From NCBI GenBank assembly GCA_050015275.1, contig JBEKBS010000013.1, positions 19,228 to 83,227 of the forward strand: 64,000 bases of DNA, read 5' to 3'. The DNA comes from DATKJS01 sp050015275. Lineage in GTDB: Bacteria > Acidobacteriota > Aminicenantia > Aminicenantales > Saccharicenantaceae. The position numbers were made by a program, and so were the translations under genes. The first letter of the stretch is position 1. Each line of letters opens with the position of its first letter. Shown piece after piece: positions 44,015 through 52,486 of this stretch. A model generated the notes under the pieces. The model made no database searches. It was given only the letters and a program-made list of their open reading frames with translations, and was not told the DNA's origin.

Positions 44015-44988
44015 AAAAAGCCCTCATGTGCTTGATCGTCACGGGGATCGCCGGAGCGGCGCTCCTCGCCGGAGCGCCGCAAGTCGTCGAGGAGATCGTG
44101 GCCGTCGTCAACGACGAGATCATCACGCTCTCCCAGTACAAGCAGATGTTCGAGATGCAGATCCAGCAGCTCAAGGCCGAGAATCTGCCGCAACAGGAAT
44201 ACGACAAGCAATACAAGCTTGTCAGGAACGGTCTCCTCGACGCCATGATCACGGAGACCCTCATCCTCCAGCAGGCCAAGGAGAAGAACCTCAGCGTCAG
44301 CGACGAGCTCAAGCATAACCTCGAGGCCCTCAAGAAGGAGAACAATTTCACCTCGGACGAGGACCTCCGCCGGGCCGTCGAGCAGCAGGGGATCCCCTAC
44401 GAACAGTGGCTCAAGCAATACCAGGAAACCCTTCTCAAGCAGATGATCATGGTCTCTGAGGTGTACCGGTCCATCGTCCTGGACGAATCGGAGGTCGTCC
44501 GGTATTACAAGCAGCATCCCCAGGAGTTCACGGTCCCCACGGAATACAAGCTTCGCGCCGTCTACCTGGCCACGGAGCACCGCACGCCCGAAGCCCTCGA
44601 AGCCCTCAAGGCGGAAGCGGACGGCAAGCTCAAGGCCGGAGCGGCCTTCCCGGATGTGGCCGCGGCGCTCTCGGACCCTCCCATCAAGGAAGCCAAGGGC
44701 GACCTGGGGACGCTCAAGAAGGGCGAGCTCGATAAGACCTTGGAGGAAGCCGTCGAGAAACTGAAGGCCGGCGAGGTCAGCCCCTGGGTTGCGGCCAAGA
44801 ACGGCTGGTACCTGCTCAAGCTCGAGGAGAGGAAAGAAAGCTACCTGAGGACTTTCGACGAGGCCCGGCCCGAGATCCAGGAGAGGCTCCTGGCCGAAAA
44901 GCGCCAGAAGAAAAGCGAAGATTACATCGCCTCCCTCAAGGCACAAAGCTACATCAAGATCCTGAAGCCCAACCCGCTCGATTACTGA
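44011..44988 (+). CDS. SurA-like periplasmic chaperone/peptidyl-prolyl isomerase
   Basis: 325 residues. Signal peptide about 1-21. SurA N-terminal domain starts VVEEIVAVVNDEIITLSQY, and a single parvulin-like domain (about 175-270) has YKLRAVYLATEHRTPEAL, DVAAALSDPPIKEAKGDLGTLKKGEL and VSPWVAAKNGWYLLKLEE. The Ala/Asp-rich variation in the second domain leaves isomerase activity uncertain, though the chaperone role is plausible. SurA guides outer-membrane proteins to BAM. The start overlaps the upstream lipoprotein gene. Confidence 0.85.
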   Translation: MKKALMCLIVTGIAGAALLAGAPQVVEEIVAVVNDEIITLSQYKQMFEMQIQQLKAENLPQQEYDKQYKLVRNGLLDAMITETLILQQAKEKNLSVSDELKHNLEALKKENNFTSDEDLRRAVEQQGIPYEQWLKQYQETLLKQMIMVSEVYRSIVLDESEVVRYYKQHPQEFTVPTEYKLRAVYLATEHRTPEALEALKAEADGKLKAGAAFPDVAAALSDPPIKEAKGDLGTLKKGELDKTLEEAVEKLKAGEVSPWVAAKNGWYLLKLEERKESYLRTFDEARPEIQERLLAEKRQKKSEDYIASLKAQSYIKILKPNPLDY

Positions 44989-44992
44989 TTAT

Positions 44993-45023
44993 ATTTCGGT
45001 GACATACAACTAATTACCGAAAT
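44993..45023. terminator. Inverted repeat between convergent genes
   Basis: ATTTCGGT (44993-45000) and ACCGAAAT (45016-45023) form a perfect 8-base stem around a 15-base AT-rich loop in the 34-base gap between the SurA-like gene and the convergent arginine decarboxylase gene. A bidirectional terminator is likely; there is no T-run. Confidence 0.4.
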
Positions 45024-45565
45024 TATGAGATAAGGACAGCGGCCGCCAAGGCCGTCGTCCACAGACCTTTCTCCCCCGTCGCCGTCCGGGAGATGCTCCG
45101 CGTCTCGAGAGAGATCCCGTTCGAGATCTTGTACGCCCGGCGGCCCTTCTCGGGGTCCTTCAGCTTTCCCCCCATCTTCGTGGCCAGCATCTCGGCGGCC
45201 AGGTATTCGGTGTAGAGCCCGGCCTCCTTTTCGGTCGGCCCGCCGCCTTCGTGCTCGGCGAGGTAGCCGTAGCAGGACGGGTCCTTCGGGATGGCCATCC
45301 CGATCGAAGCCGAGACCAGCCGGCCGGCCTCGTCCGTCGCGCTCTCGCTCAGGACAACGAAAAGGATCTGGCCCGGTTTGAGGAGCCGGACCCCTTCCTG
45401 CCTTGAGATGAGCCGGCAGTGCGGGGGATAGATGCTCGAGACCCGGACGAGGTTGAACGGGGCGATCCCCGCCTCCCGGAGGGCCTTCTCGAAGCTGACC
45501 AGCTTTTCCGTGTGCTGACCCCGGCCCCGGGTCAGGAACACTTTCGAGGGAACGATGACGCTCAT
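45023..45565 (-). CDS. Pyruvoyl-dependent arginine decarboxylase
   Basis: 180 residues. The diagnostic segment FNLVRVSSIYPPHC contains the Ser-Ser pair (S43-S44) where the proenzyme cuts itself; the second Ser becomes the pyruvoyl group. SASIGMAIPKDPSCYGYLAEHEG and EMLATKMGG are further family motifs. It makes agmatine from arginine, the first step of spermidine synthesis by this route. Agmatinase or ureohydrolase genes are not adjacent. It is 17 bases downstream of a lipoprotein gene. Confidence 0.9.
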   Translation of the reverse strand: MSVIVPSKVFLTRGRGQHTEKLVSFEKALREAGIAPFNLVRVSSIYPPHCRLISRQEGVRLLKPGQILFVVLSESATDEAGRLVSASIGMAIPKDPSCYGYLAEHEGGGPTEKEAGLYTEYLAAEMLATKMGGKLKDPEKGRRAYKISNGISLETRSISRTATGEKGLWTTALAAAVLIS

Positions 45566-45582
45566 GGCTCTGGCTCTCCGGC

Positions 45583-46125
45583 CTATTTCTTGACGTCTTC
45601 TTTCTTGGGCTCGACGACCGCGTCCTCCTTGAAATCGATGAAGCGGGACACGTCATAGACGCCGATGAGGACGGGCTGGGTGCCCTTGGACTGGGCGAAC
45701 AGCCGGACCTCGGCCTGCTTCCAGCCCGGGTTGTCCTTGATGCTCTTGAGGTCCTTCCCATCCACGCCGAAATTGCTTCTCATGGCGATCGCCTCGCTCT
45801 TGCCCCCGGGCGCGACGGACTTGCCGCGGATCGCGGCCAGGAAGCAGTCGCCGAAGTTCTCGCGGTCACCCTTGAAATTGAAAACCGCGTTGAAATTGAC
45901 ATAATTCATGGGCTTCGGGCTGAGGTTCTTGACCTGGAAGGAGAGCACCGGGACCAGGATCAACCGGGGCGGCCACTGCTGATAAAGTTTGGAAACCCAC
46001 TTGGTCTCGATATCCGTGATTTCGATGGAAGCCTTGAGCTCCTGGGGCGTCATGCGCGTGCAACCGGCCTGAAAAAGAAGGGGCAGGGCCCCGAGGACAA
46101 GGACGACCGCCGCGGTCTTCTTCAT
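45583..46125 (-). CDS. Uncharacterised lipoprotein, about 180 residues
   Basis: 180 residues from ATG 46125, which has GGAGA upstream. Signal peptide with lipobox FQAGC (Cys22). The mature part appears beta-sandwich-like (PRLILVPVLSFQVKNLSPKP, VNFNAVFNFKGDRENFGDCF, WKQAEVRLFAQSKG). The pattern around VKNLSPKPMNYVNFN is reminiscent of proteins binding at membrane surfaces, but I do not recognise a family. It leads a probable two-gene transcript with the arginine decarboxylase. Confidence 0.7.
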   Translation of the reverse strand: MKKTAAVVLVLGALPLLFQAGCTRMTPQELKASIEITDIETKWVSKLYQQWPPRLILVPVLSFQVKNLSPKPMNYVNFNAVFNFKGDRENFGDCFLAAIRGKSVAPGGKSEAIAMRSNFGVDGKDLKSIKDNPGWKQAEVRLFAQSKGTQPVLIGVYDVSRFIDFKEDAVVEPKKEDVKK

Positions 46126-46151
46126 GGGATTTCTCCTCTCTAACCGTTTCA

Positions 46152-46180
46152 ATGATAACGGACGGGCGGGAATTATGCAA
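46152..46180 (-). promoter_or_regulatory. Promoter for lipoprotein and arginine decarboxylase genes
   Basis: On the minus strand TTGCAT (46175-46180), 17-base spacer, TATCAT (46152-46157), 26 bases before the lipoprotein ATG. The -35 matches that of the ATP synthase promoter. Confidence 0.55.
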
Positions 46181-46246
46181 CCGTGCCGGCCCCCGGGACC
46201 GGTCACTCGCGCGGTTTCTCTTTTTCGATGGAAAAAGTCCCCAGGG

Positions 46247-49200
46247 CTATCTCTTCACCGGCCCCAGGTACTTATCGAACCAGGCCAGGGTTTCCCTGAT
46301 GAATTCATTCACGGGCGGGATATGGTCTGTTTCGTAAAATTTCTGCTCCTTGTCCTTGGCCGGAGTTCCCAATAGAGCAAACATCGGCTTTGATGATGTC
46401 TCCGGCGGGAAAAACGAGTCATACTTGCCGTTCAACATCAAAGTAGGCGACTTCACCCGGGTCACATAGTTGATTTGGTTCACCTCCGGGCGTCCTTGTC
46501 CCGCATTGCCGAAGCCTCCGGCCAAGAGAACACTGGCCTTGAGGCGCTCCTCGACGGCCAGGATCATGGGCGCGAGCATCGACCCGTAGCTCATCCCTTC
46601 TAAGGCCAGTTTCCGGCTGTCGATATCCGGGCGGGTTTCGAGATAGTCGATGGATCTTCTAAGGTCCTTGACCTGTTGAATGAAGACTTCTCTCCACTGC
46701 ACGGAACTCCAATTTCCCTCGATGACGGAAATCAAGGCATCGTTCCCGCGCTCGAAGAATCCCTTATAGACGGGATAGATGACGGCCCGTCCGTTCTTGA
46801 TGAGAAAAGAGAAGAACATGGGGACTTCATAATAGTTCTCGATGTCTTGGCTCGACCGCTGAAACACGGGAGCGTCGCCGCCCATATAGATGACGGTCTG
46901 ATAGGGCGGCGCGGCGTTCCTGGGAAGGAAGAGATAGGCCATGACGCGTTCGCCGCCGTAGGCGGCGTCGAAGCTGATCTTCTCCAGAGTCCATTCGGGG
47001 CTTTCTTTCCTCGATTCCACGCGGGCCTTCAGATCGGTTTTATCGTAGGAAAACTGTTCCTTGTAAACCTGGAAAACAGAATCAGCCGCCGGCATTTGCT
47101 TGGCGTAATCTTCCGTTTCGCCGCTTTGGGGAAGGCCCAGGGACTTGACCATTTGAAAGGCCAACCCTGGGATCTTGTCCGGCTCGGGATAAAGAGCGCA
47201 GCGGAACCCGTTCTTGGCGGAACGGTCCATGGCCGGCGCTTGACTCATATTGTCGAACATGTAGGTGTTTTCCCCCCAGGCGCCGCCCCTGATGACGCGC
47301 CCTTTTGGGGTTTCATTTGAGCACCATTCCCTCACGTTCCCGGCCATGTCAAAAGCCCCGTAGGCCGTCACCCCCGGAAGGCTTCCCGCCGGGACCGGAC
47401 CTTTGCCCGTGAAATTGCTGAAAGGGGCGAAGACGGCGAAACCGCCGAGCTGGGGATACTCGATGATCGGCGTATATTCGCCTCTCGCGACCCCCCAATG
47501 GGTTCCCGTCGGCAGGCTTTTCCCGGCGAATTCCGCGTATGCGGCCGCCTCGTACCAGCTGATCCCCGACACAGGATAATCCGCTTGTCCCTCAGGATAA
47601 TCGCCCGCCTGCCACCCGGCCGGACCAGGCAGGCTGGTCTGGTCGACGAATCCCTTGACGGCTTCTTCCCAGGTCAGATCTTTTCCGTCCTTGATGAATT
47701 TCTGCTTCCAGTATTTCTTGTTCCTGTAACCGCTGCCGTTGACGAATTCCTTGTATTGCTTGTTGGTAACCTCATATTTATCGATATAGAAATCCGCCAA
47801 CTTTCCGACCGGTGTTTCCGCTCCCGTGACCCGCACCATGCCCGGCGGGATGCTGCCTTTCTTGTCCAGGACCCTCACCAGATTGTAGCCAACGATGATA
47901 TTATGGCCCGAGATATCTCCATCCCAAGTGGACGCCGCGGCCAGGACCGTCTCATAGCCCTCTTTTTCCATCTTCCAGCGGAAGATACCGATAGGCAGCC
48001 TGACCTTCTCAATAGGGGATACACCGAGATAGGTCCATTCGCTCGCCGGAGTTGAATATTCTTTCATGAAGACCTTCGCGCCGGGAGGTTCGGTTTTGAT
48101 GTCGATCCTCAAGGAGCATTTCGAAAAGATCCCGGCCAGCTTAGGATCGAGCGGGATGTAGGCTTCCGCCTTTTCCGCGAGTCGATAGACGGGTATGAGA
48201 TTGCGCCAACAATCATTTCCCTCGATGAGCTTCTCCATCTCGGGGAGCGCCACCTGCCTGGCCCAGCGGACATGTGATTGGTGCTTGAAAAACCGGGTTC
48301 CAAAAAAGGCCAGGGCGGCCAGAACGGCCAACGTCGGAATGGCGACCCGGGGCTTGCGAAGTCGTCGGCTGAGCGTTTTCAGGTTCACCACGCCGGACTC
48401 GGCCAGCTGGAGGCTCGTCTGATAAGCCCTCAGGTCTTTTAGCATTTCGTCCGCGGAGCCATAGCGGGCCTCGCGGTTCTTCTTGAGCGCCCGGAAGATG
48501 ACCTGTTGCAGCTCGCCCGGAACCGGGGGCTTGCGGACCTTGAGGGGCTTCGGCTCCTCGTGGACGATCGAATAGATGATGGAGACGTCCCTGTCGCCTT
48601 TGAACGGGACCTCGCCCGTGAGCATTTCGTAGAAGACGACGCCGAGCGACCAGAGGTCCGTCCGTTGGTCCAATTCATCTCCGCGGGCTTGCTCCGGGGA
48701 CATGTAGGCCACCGTCCCCAGCGTCGTCTGACTCTTGGTCAGCGAACTCCCACCTTGCAGTTTGGCCAGCCCGAAGTCCATGACCTTGGCCTGGCCCTTG
48801 TCCGTCACCATGATGTTCGCGCTCTTGATGTCGCGATGGATGATGCCCTTGCGGTGGGCCTCGCCCAGGCCGGCGGCGATCTGACTTGTGATGTCGACCG
48901 CGTTCTCCGTCTTCAAGGGGCCTTTATTGATCTTATCTCGGAGTGTCTCACCCTCGACGTACTCCATGGCGATGAAGGACCGGTCTTCGGCTTCCCCGAC
49001 TTCATAGATGACACAGATGTTCGGATGGGAGAGGGCCGCGGCCGCCTGGGCCTCGATGAGGAACCTCTCCTTGAGTTCGGGCAAGTTCATCAGGTGCGGC
49101 GGGAGAAATTTCAAGGCGACCATGCGCTTGAGCTTGAGGTCCTCAGCTTTGTAGACAACTCCCATGCCGCCCCGGCCGATCTCCTCGACGATCCGGTATT

Positions 49201-49360
49201 TCCCGGCGATGAGCTTATCTTTCGATATGACAGAAAGCGGAGTTGCGAGTGTTTTCGTGAGGGAATCCGGGAGCTGCCCCTCCTGGGCGAGCAGCGCGGC
49301 GCAGCTGCCGCAAAAGCGGGACGTGTCGGGATTATCGGCGTGACATTGAGGACATTTCAT
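46247..49360 (-). CDS. Zinc ribbon-Ser/Thr kinase-PEGA-FGE-alpha/beta hydrolase fusion protein
   Basis: 1037 residues from the ATG at 49360 (AGAGG upstream). Order of parts: zinc ribbon CPQC..CGSC (about 3-20); Hanks-type kinase (about 55-318) with GRGGMGVVY, Lys84, HRDIKSAN (Asp177), DFG (195-197) and SPE; one membrane helix (about 338-354); PEGA-like beta domain (about 416-472); formylglycine-generating-enzyme-like (sulfatase-modifying) domain (about 507-722) with GAFDMAGNVREWC and RVIRGGAW; alpha/beta hydrolase (about 790-1035) with nucleophile GMSYG (Ser924), Asp981 and His1013. All kinase catalytic residues are present and the hydrolase triad looks complete. The FGE-like part lacks the usual paired cysteines. 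The membrane helix places kinase inside and the remainder outside. Substrates are unknown. Confidence 0.9.
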   Translation of the reverse strand: MKCPQCHADNPDTSRFCGSCAALLAQEGQLPDSLTKTLATPLSVISKDKLIAGKYRIVEEIGRGGMGVVYKAEDLKLKRMVALKFLPPHLMNLPELKERFLIEAQAAAALSHPNICVIYEVGEAEDRSFIAMEYVEGETLRDKINKGPLKTENAVDITSQIAAGLGEAHRKGIIHRDIKSANIMVTDKGQAKVMDFGLAKLQGGSSLTKSQTTLGTVAYMSPEQARGDELDQRTDLWSLGVVFYEMLTGEVPFKGDRDVSIIYSIVHEEPKPLKVRKPPVPGELQQVIFRALKKNREARYGSADEMLKDLRAYQTSLQLAESGVVNLKTLSRRLRKPRVAIPTLAVLAALAFFGTRFFKHQSHVRWARQVALPEMEKLIEGNDCWRNLIPVYRLAEKAEAYIPLDPKLAGIFSKCSLRIDIKTEPPGAKVFMKEYSTPASEWTYLGVSPIEKVRLPIGIFRWKMEKEGYETVLAAASTWDGDISGHNIIVGYNLVRVLDKKGSIPPGMVRVTGAETPVGKLADFYIDKYEVTNKQYKEFVNGSGYRNKKYWKQKFIKDGKDLTWEEAVKGFVDQTSLPGPAGWQAGDYPEGQADYPVSGISWYEAAAYAEFAGKSLPTGTHWGVARGEYTPIIEYPQLGGFAVFAPFSNFTGKGPVPAGSLPGVTAYGAFDMAGNVREWCSNETPKGRVIRGGAWGENTYMFDNMSQAPAMDRSAKNGFRCALYPEPDKIPGLAFQMVKSLGLPQSGETEDYAKQMPAADSVFQVYKEQFSYDKTDLKARVESRKESPEWTLEKISFDAAYGGERVMAYLFLPRNAAPPYQTVIYMGGDAPVFQRSSQDIENYYEVPMFFSFLIKNGRAVIYPVYKGFFERGNDALISVIEGNWSSVQWREVFIQQVKDLRRSIDYLETRPDIDSRKLALEGMSYGSMLAPMILAVEERLKASVLLAGGFGNAGQGRPEVNQINYVTRVKSPTLMLNGKYDSFFPPETSSKPMFALLGTPAKDKEQKFYETDHIPPVNEFIRETLAWFDKYLGPVKR

Positions 49361-49391
49361 GGCCTCTTCTTCCTTTTCAGCTGTTGGGAGA

Positions 49392-49420
49392 AAGATAACA
49401 CCGAAGGGGGAGACAGTCAA
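49392..49420 (-). promoter_or_regulatory. Promoter for the kinase-hydrolase fusion gene
   Basis: TTGACT (49415-49420), 17-base spacer and TATCTT (49392-49397) on the minus strand, 31 bases before the ATG at 49360. Confidence 0.5.
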
Positions 49421-49453
49421 CGGGAAGGCGCGGGCCGTAAGCCTTTCCGGGCG

Positions 49454-50623
49454 TCAGCTGATCTCAGGCAGATCGTATTCTCCGAGCCGGAGCGGGTACC
49501 TGCCGTACTCGCGGACGAGATTGATGACATACTCATAACTCCGGGCCGAGACGTTGCCGGGCACGGAGTGGTCGGATTGGAAGATGAAGCCCCCGCCCTT
49601 GGCCGCGTTCAGCTTGGTGAGGACGACGCGCCTGAGCTCCTCCTCCGACCCCAAGGCCCAGGTCAGGACGTCCATGTTGCCGCAGAAAGCGATCTTATGC
49701 CCGTACTGCCGCCGCAATGCCACGACGTCCAGCCCGGCTTTGGCCTCGAGCGGGTTGTAAGCGTCCACCCCGATCTCGATGAAATCGGCGAAGATCCGCC
49801 GGACATTGCCGCAGCCGTGATAGATGACGGGCAGGCCATGGGCGTGGCATTCGTCCACGATGGCCTTGACGACCGGCTTGAAATGCTTTCGCCAGTAGCC
49901 CGGCGAGAAAAAGAGGTCGTTGCGATAGGCGACATCCCCCCAGATGACCATGCCGTCGAGCAGGCCGCCGGCGGCCCGGATCTGGGCCCTAGCGATCCCC
50001 AGGACGAACTCGCCGATCCTCGCCACGAATCTTCCGACCTCGTCGGGGTCGAGCCCGATCCAGAGCATGACGTTCTCGAGGCCGATCACCCGCCACAGCA
50101 TCTCCTGGGCCTCGCAGACGCTCCCGTAGACGGGAATATCGGGGTGGAGCGACCGGACCGTTTCGGTCCAGGCGGGGGAGTCGCGCGTGAAGCCGTCGCC
50201 CATTCCGGCGAGCTGGTTGTCGCCCGCGCCGAAATAGCGGCGGTCGTCCCGGGGATCGTCGAACCGGAAAGCCTTCATCTTCTCGATCGTGTCCGTGTCG
50301 AACCTCAGGAAGGCCGGCATCGGATCGGCAAAGTTTTTCCGGATCACGGCCTCGAACCCCGTCCGGACGGTGACATGATCACGGGTCTCCTCGAGCGTCT
50401 CGAACGCCTTGATGTGGGGGTCCATGTTGGGAACGGTGACCGTCCAATCGAGATCGTAGTATTTATAGATGTCCGTGCCCGCGGGCAGGCCCAGTTCCCT
50501 CCGCCACCGCTCGAGGAAGCTCCCCCAGAAGAAATCGCTGACCGGGACGCGGTCCGCTTCCCGGTGGTGAAGCGTTTTCATCATCCGGTCGAGCTTGGCG
50601 AGACAGCCGGCCGTGCGTTCCAC
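49454..50623 (-). CDS. Uroporphyrinogen decarboxylase/MtaA-like family protein
   Basis: About 389 residues from a GTG at 50623 with GAGGGGGG upstream; longer readings to 50857 run through rhaM. The UroD-like barrel starts LDRMMKTLHHREADRVPVSDF. Zinc ligands of the corrinoid-methyltransferase branch (MtaA/CmuA) are visible: H269-x-C271 in VIYHGCGN and C314 in AFCGNMD. Heme-pathway UroD lacks this HxC...C set. It lies 14 bases after rhaM and downstream of a fucosidase. It may demethylate a sugar-derived or other methyl donor; the substrate is inference. Confidence 0.8.
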   Translation of the reverse strand: MERTAGCLAKLDRMMKTLHHREADRVPVSDFFWGSFLERWRRELGLPAGTDIYKYYDLDWTVTVPNMDPHIKAFETLEETRDHVTVRTGFEAVIRKNFADPMPAFLRFDTDTIEKMKAFRFDDPRDDRRYFGAGDNQLAGMGDGFTRDSPAWTETVRSLHPDIPVYGSVCEAQEMLWRVIGLENVMLWIGLDPDEVGRFVARIGEFVLGIARAQIRAAGGLLDGMVIWGDVAYRNDLFFSPGYWRKHFKPVVKAIVDECHAHGLPVIYHGCGNVRRIFADFIEIGVDAYNPLEAKAGLDVVALRRQYGHKIAFCGNMDVLTWALGSEEELRRVVLTKLNAAKGGGFIFQSDHSVPGNVSARSYEYVINLVREYGRYPLRLGEYDLPEIS

Positions 50624-50637
50624 CGTTCGAACCCCCC

Positions 50638-50961
50638 TCAATCCGTGTGGAAGACTTCTTCCATTTTCGCCCACCAGTCGCCTTCGGGCAGGCCCGGGAC
50701 GGGGTCCTGCATGGGCATCATGATCTTCCACCACTCCTGCGTCTTGGGGTCGGCGGCCATCTTGGCCATATCGGCGGCGTAATCGGCGCCGTGGTATTCG
50801 AAATAGGCGAAGAGAAAGCCCTGCCAGCGAAAGATCGAGTAATTGCGGATGTGGCACCGGCGGATCGTTTCCAGGACCTCCGGCCAGACCCTGGCATGGT
50901 AGGCCTTGTATTCCTCGAATCTTTCCGGCTTGACCCGGATGAGTTGGCCGTATCTTTGCAT
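50638..50961 (-). CDS. rhaM: L-rhamnose mutarotase
   Basis: 107 residues, typical RhaM/RhaU length. Signature features are VKPERFEEYKAYHARVWPEVLETIRRC, HIRNYSIFR, FAYFEYHG and PKTQEWWKIMMPMQDPV, with the conserved His and Tyr of the active site. It interconverts alpha and beta anomers of L-rhamnose (and related deoxyhexoses). It lies between the fucosidase and the UroD/MtaA-like gene on the same strand. Confidence 0.93.
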   Translation of the reverse strand: MQRYGQLIRVKPERFEEYKAYHARVWPEVLETIRRCHIRNYSIFRWQGFLFAYFEYHGADYAADMAKMAADPKTQEWWKIMMPMQDPVPGLPEGDWWAKMEEVFHTD

Positions 50962-50999
50962 GACAGTGACCTCCTCTCAGCTTTGAGCCGGGAACCCGG

Positions 51000-52325
51000 T
51001 CATTTCGCTCGGCCCTGACTTTCGAGCTCGAGCTTTACGATCGTGTCGAGCTTGTCCTTCTGGTCCGCGGGCATCCGGATGACGATCCCATCCGCCGCCT
51101 GCTCGACCTTTGCCTCGCCTCCGGTCAGGACCTTGCTCGAGACGATCTTCGCCTTCAGGGCCGGCAGCCTGACCGTGTCCCCCTCCCACTTGAGGACATG
51201 GACGAATACGATGTTACCTTTATGCGTCATCCCGCCCCAGGCGCCGTTCCTGACCGGGCCGCCGCGCGTGCCATAGATCGTCTCCCCGTGCTTCTCGAGC
51301 CAGGCGCCGACCCCTTTGAGCACCTCCACCTGCCTGGGCTCGATCTCGCCGCTGGGCATGGGGCCGACGTTGAGCAGGAGGTTCCCGCCTCCGGTCGCGC
51401 ACTGGACGAGGATGCGGACACAATCTTCGGTGGATTTGATCTTGTCGTCGGGCTTCCAGGCCCACTGCGTGCCGAGCGTCATGCACGTTTCCCAGGGCTT
51501 CTCGAGATCGAATTCGCCGACCCGCTGCTCGGGCGTCGCGTAATCGGCCTGCGGGCCGACACGCTGGACCTTGTAATCCTCCATGGTGCCCATGTCCAGC
51601 CGGTTGTTGATGATGATCCGGGGCTGAAGGGACCGGACGATCCCGTAAGTCTTTTCTTGATCCCAAGGCGCCGGGCCGCCGTCCGTGTCGAACCACAGCC
51701 GGTCGATCCGCCCGTAGTTGCCGAGGAGCTCCCGCAGGTGCCCCTGCATCCGGGCCACGTAAGCGGCGTTCCTGTCCGTCCGGCAATCCGGGTCGCGCCA
51801 GTCCATCGGTGAATAATACCAGCCGATCGGCATCCCCGCCCGGTGGGCGGCCTCCGCCAGCTCGCCGCAGATGTCGCGCTTGAAGGGGGAGCGGCCGATG
51901 TTGTAATCGTCGACCTTCGACGGCCAGAGGCAGAAGCCGTCGCAGTGCTTGGCCGTGAGGATCATGTATTTCATGCCGGCCGCCCGGGCGATGGCCACCC
52001 ATTCCGCGGCGTTGAACTTGACCGGGTTGAATTGCTTGTAGAGGTTGTCGTAGACCTCGACCGGGATCTCGCCCTTGCCCTCGATGCCGCGCCTCTCCCC
52101 GCCGCGCGACCAGCTGAGCTCGGTGCCCTTCAGGCTGACCGGCCCCCAGTGGATGAACATGCCGAAATGCGCGTCCTGCCATTCCTTGAACGCGGCCTGG
52201 TTGGCTTTTGGCTCCGGCCCGGGTCCGCCTGCCGCGGCGGCTTGCGTGGAGACAATCGCGCTTCCCGCGATGGACAAGAGAGAGAAAAGCAAGAAATGCC
52301 TTTTCGCGAAGGTCCGAATTTTCAT
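51000..52325 (-). CDS. GH29 alpha-L-fucosidase, secreted
   Basis: 441 residues from ATG 52325, with GGAGG upstream; the frame to 52451 has no such site. Signal peptide about 1-32. The GH29 barrel has HFGMFIHWGPVSLKG, YMILTAKHCDGFCLWPS, IGWYYSPMDW and RIDRLWFDTDGG, whose Asp is the catalytic nucleophile. GGNLLLNVGPMPSGEI follows, then a C-terminal beta domain. It releases fucose from glycans. It heads the gene set fucosidase-rhaM-UroD-like protein. Confidence 0.92.
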   Translation of the reverse strand: MKIRTFAKRHFLLFSLLSIAGSAIVSTQAAAAGGPGPEPKANQAAFKEWQDAHFGMFIHWGPVSLKGTELSWSRGGERRGIEGKGEIPVEVYDNLYKQFNPVKFNAAEWVAIARAAGMKYMILTAKHCDGFCLWPSKVDDYNIGRSPFKRDICGELAEAAHRAGMPIGWYYSPMDWRDPDCRTDRNAAYVARMQGHLRELLGNYGRIDRLWFDTDGGPAPWDQEKTYGIVRSLQPRIIINNRLDMGTMEDYKVQRVGPQADYATPEQRVGEFDLEKPWETCMTLGTQWAWKPDDKIKSTEDCVRILVQCATGGGNLLLNVGPMPSGEIEPRQVEVLKGVGAWLEKHGETIYGTRGGPVRNGAWGGMTHKGNIVFVHVLKWEGDTVRLPALKAKIVSSKVLTGGEAKVEQAADGIVIRMPADQKDKLDTIVKLELESQGRAK

Positions 52326-52381
52326 GATCGTTTCCTCCCCCTGGAAGATCCTGTGTCCGTTGCCATTGACTGCCTGTGCGT

Positions 52382-52405
52382 GCCGGATTTTATAACAAAT
52401 CCGGC
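52382..52405. repeat. Perfect 9-base inverted repeat upstream of the fucosidase gene
   Basis: GCCGGATTT and AAATCCGGC enclose TATAAC. On the minus strand the loop carries a TATAAA-like -10, and the feature is 57 bases before the fucosidase start. It may be an operator at its promoter or a terminator for the YibQ-like operon, which ends at 52487. The 161-base gap holds no gene. Confidence 0.45.
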
Positions 52406-52486
52406 TTCCATGAACAGGGAAGAATATCCTCATGAGGGCATACCCCTTCATATTTTTCGCCTGCGCGAGGAGGGGAATCGGAGGCC

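Noticed and set aside
50620..50640. GTTCGAACCCCC resembling a tRNA T-loop
   Set aside because: No acceptor stem, D-arm or anticodon arm fits around it; it lies at the rhaM/UroD-like gene junction.
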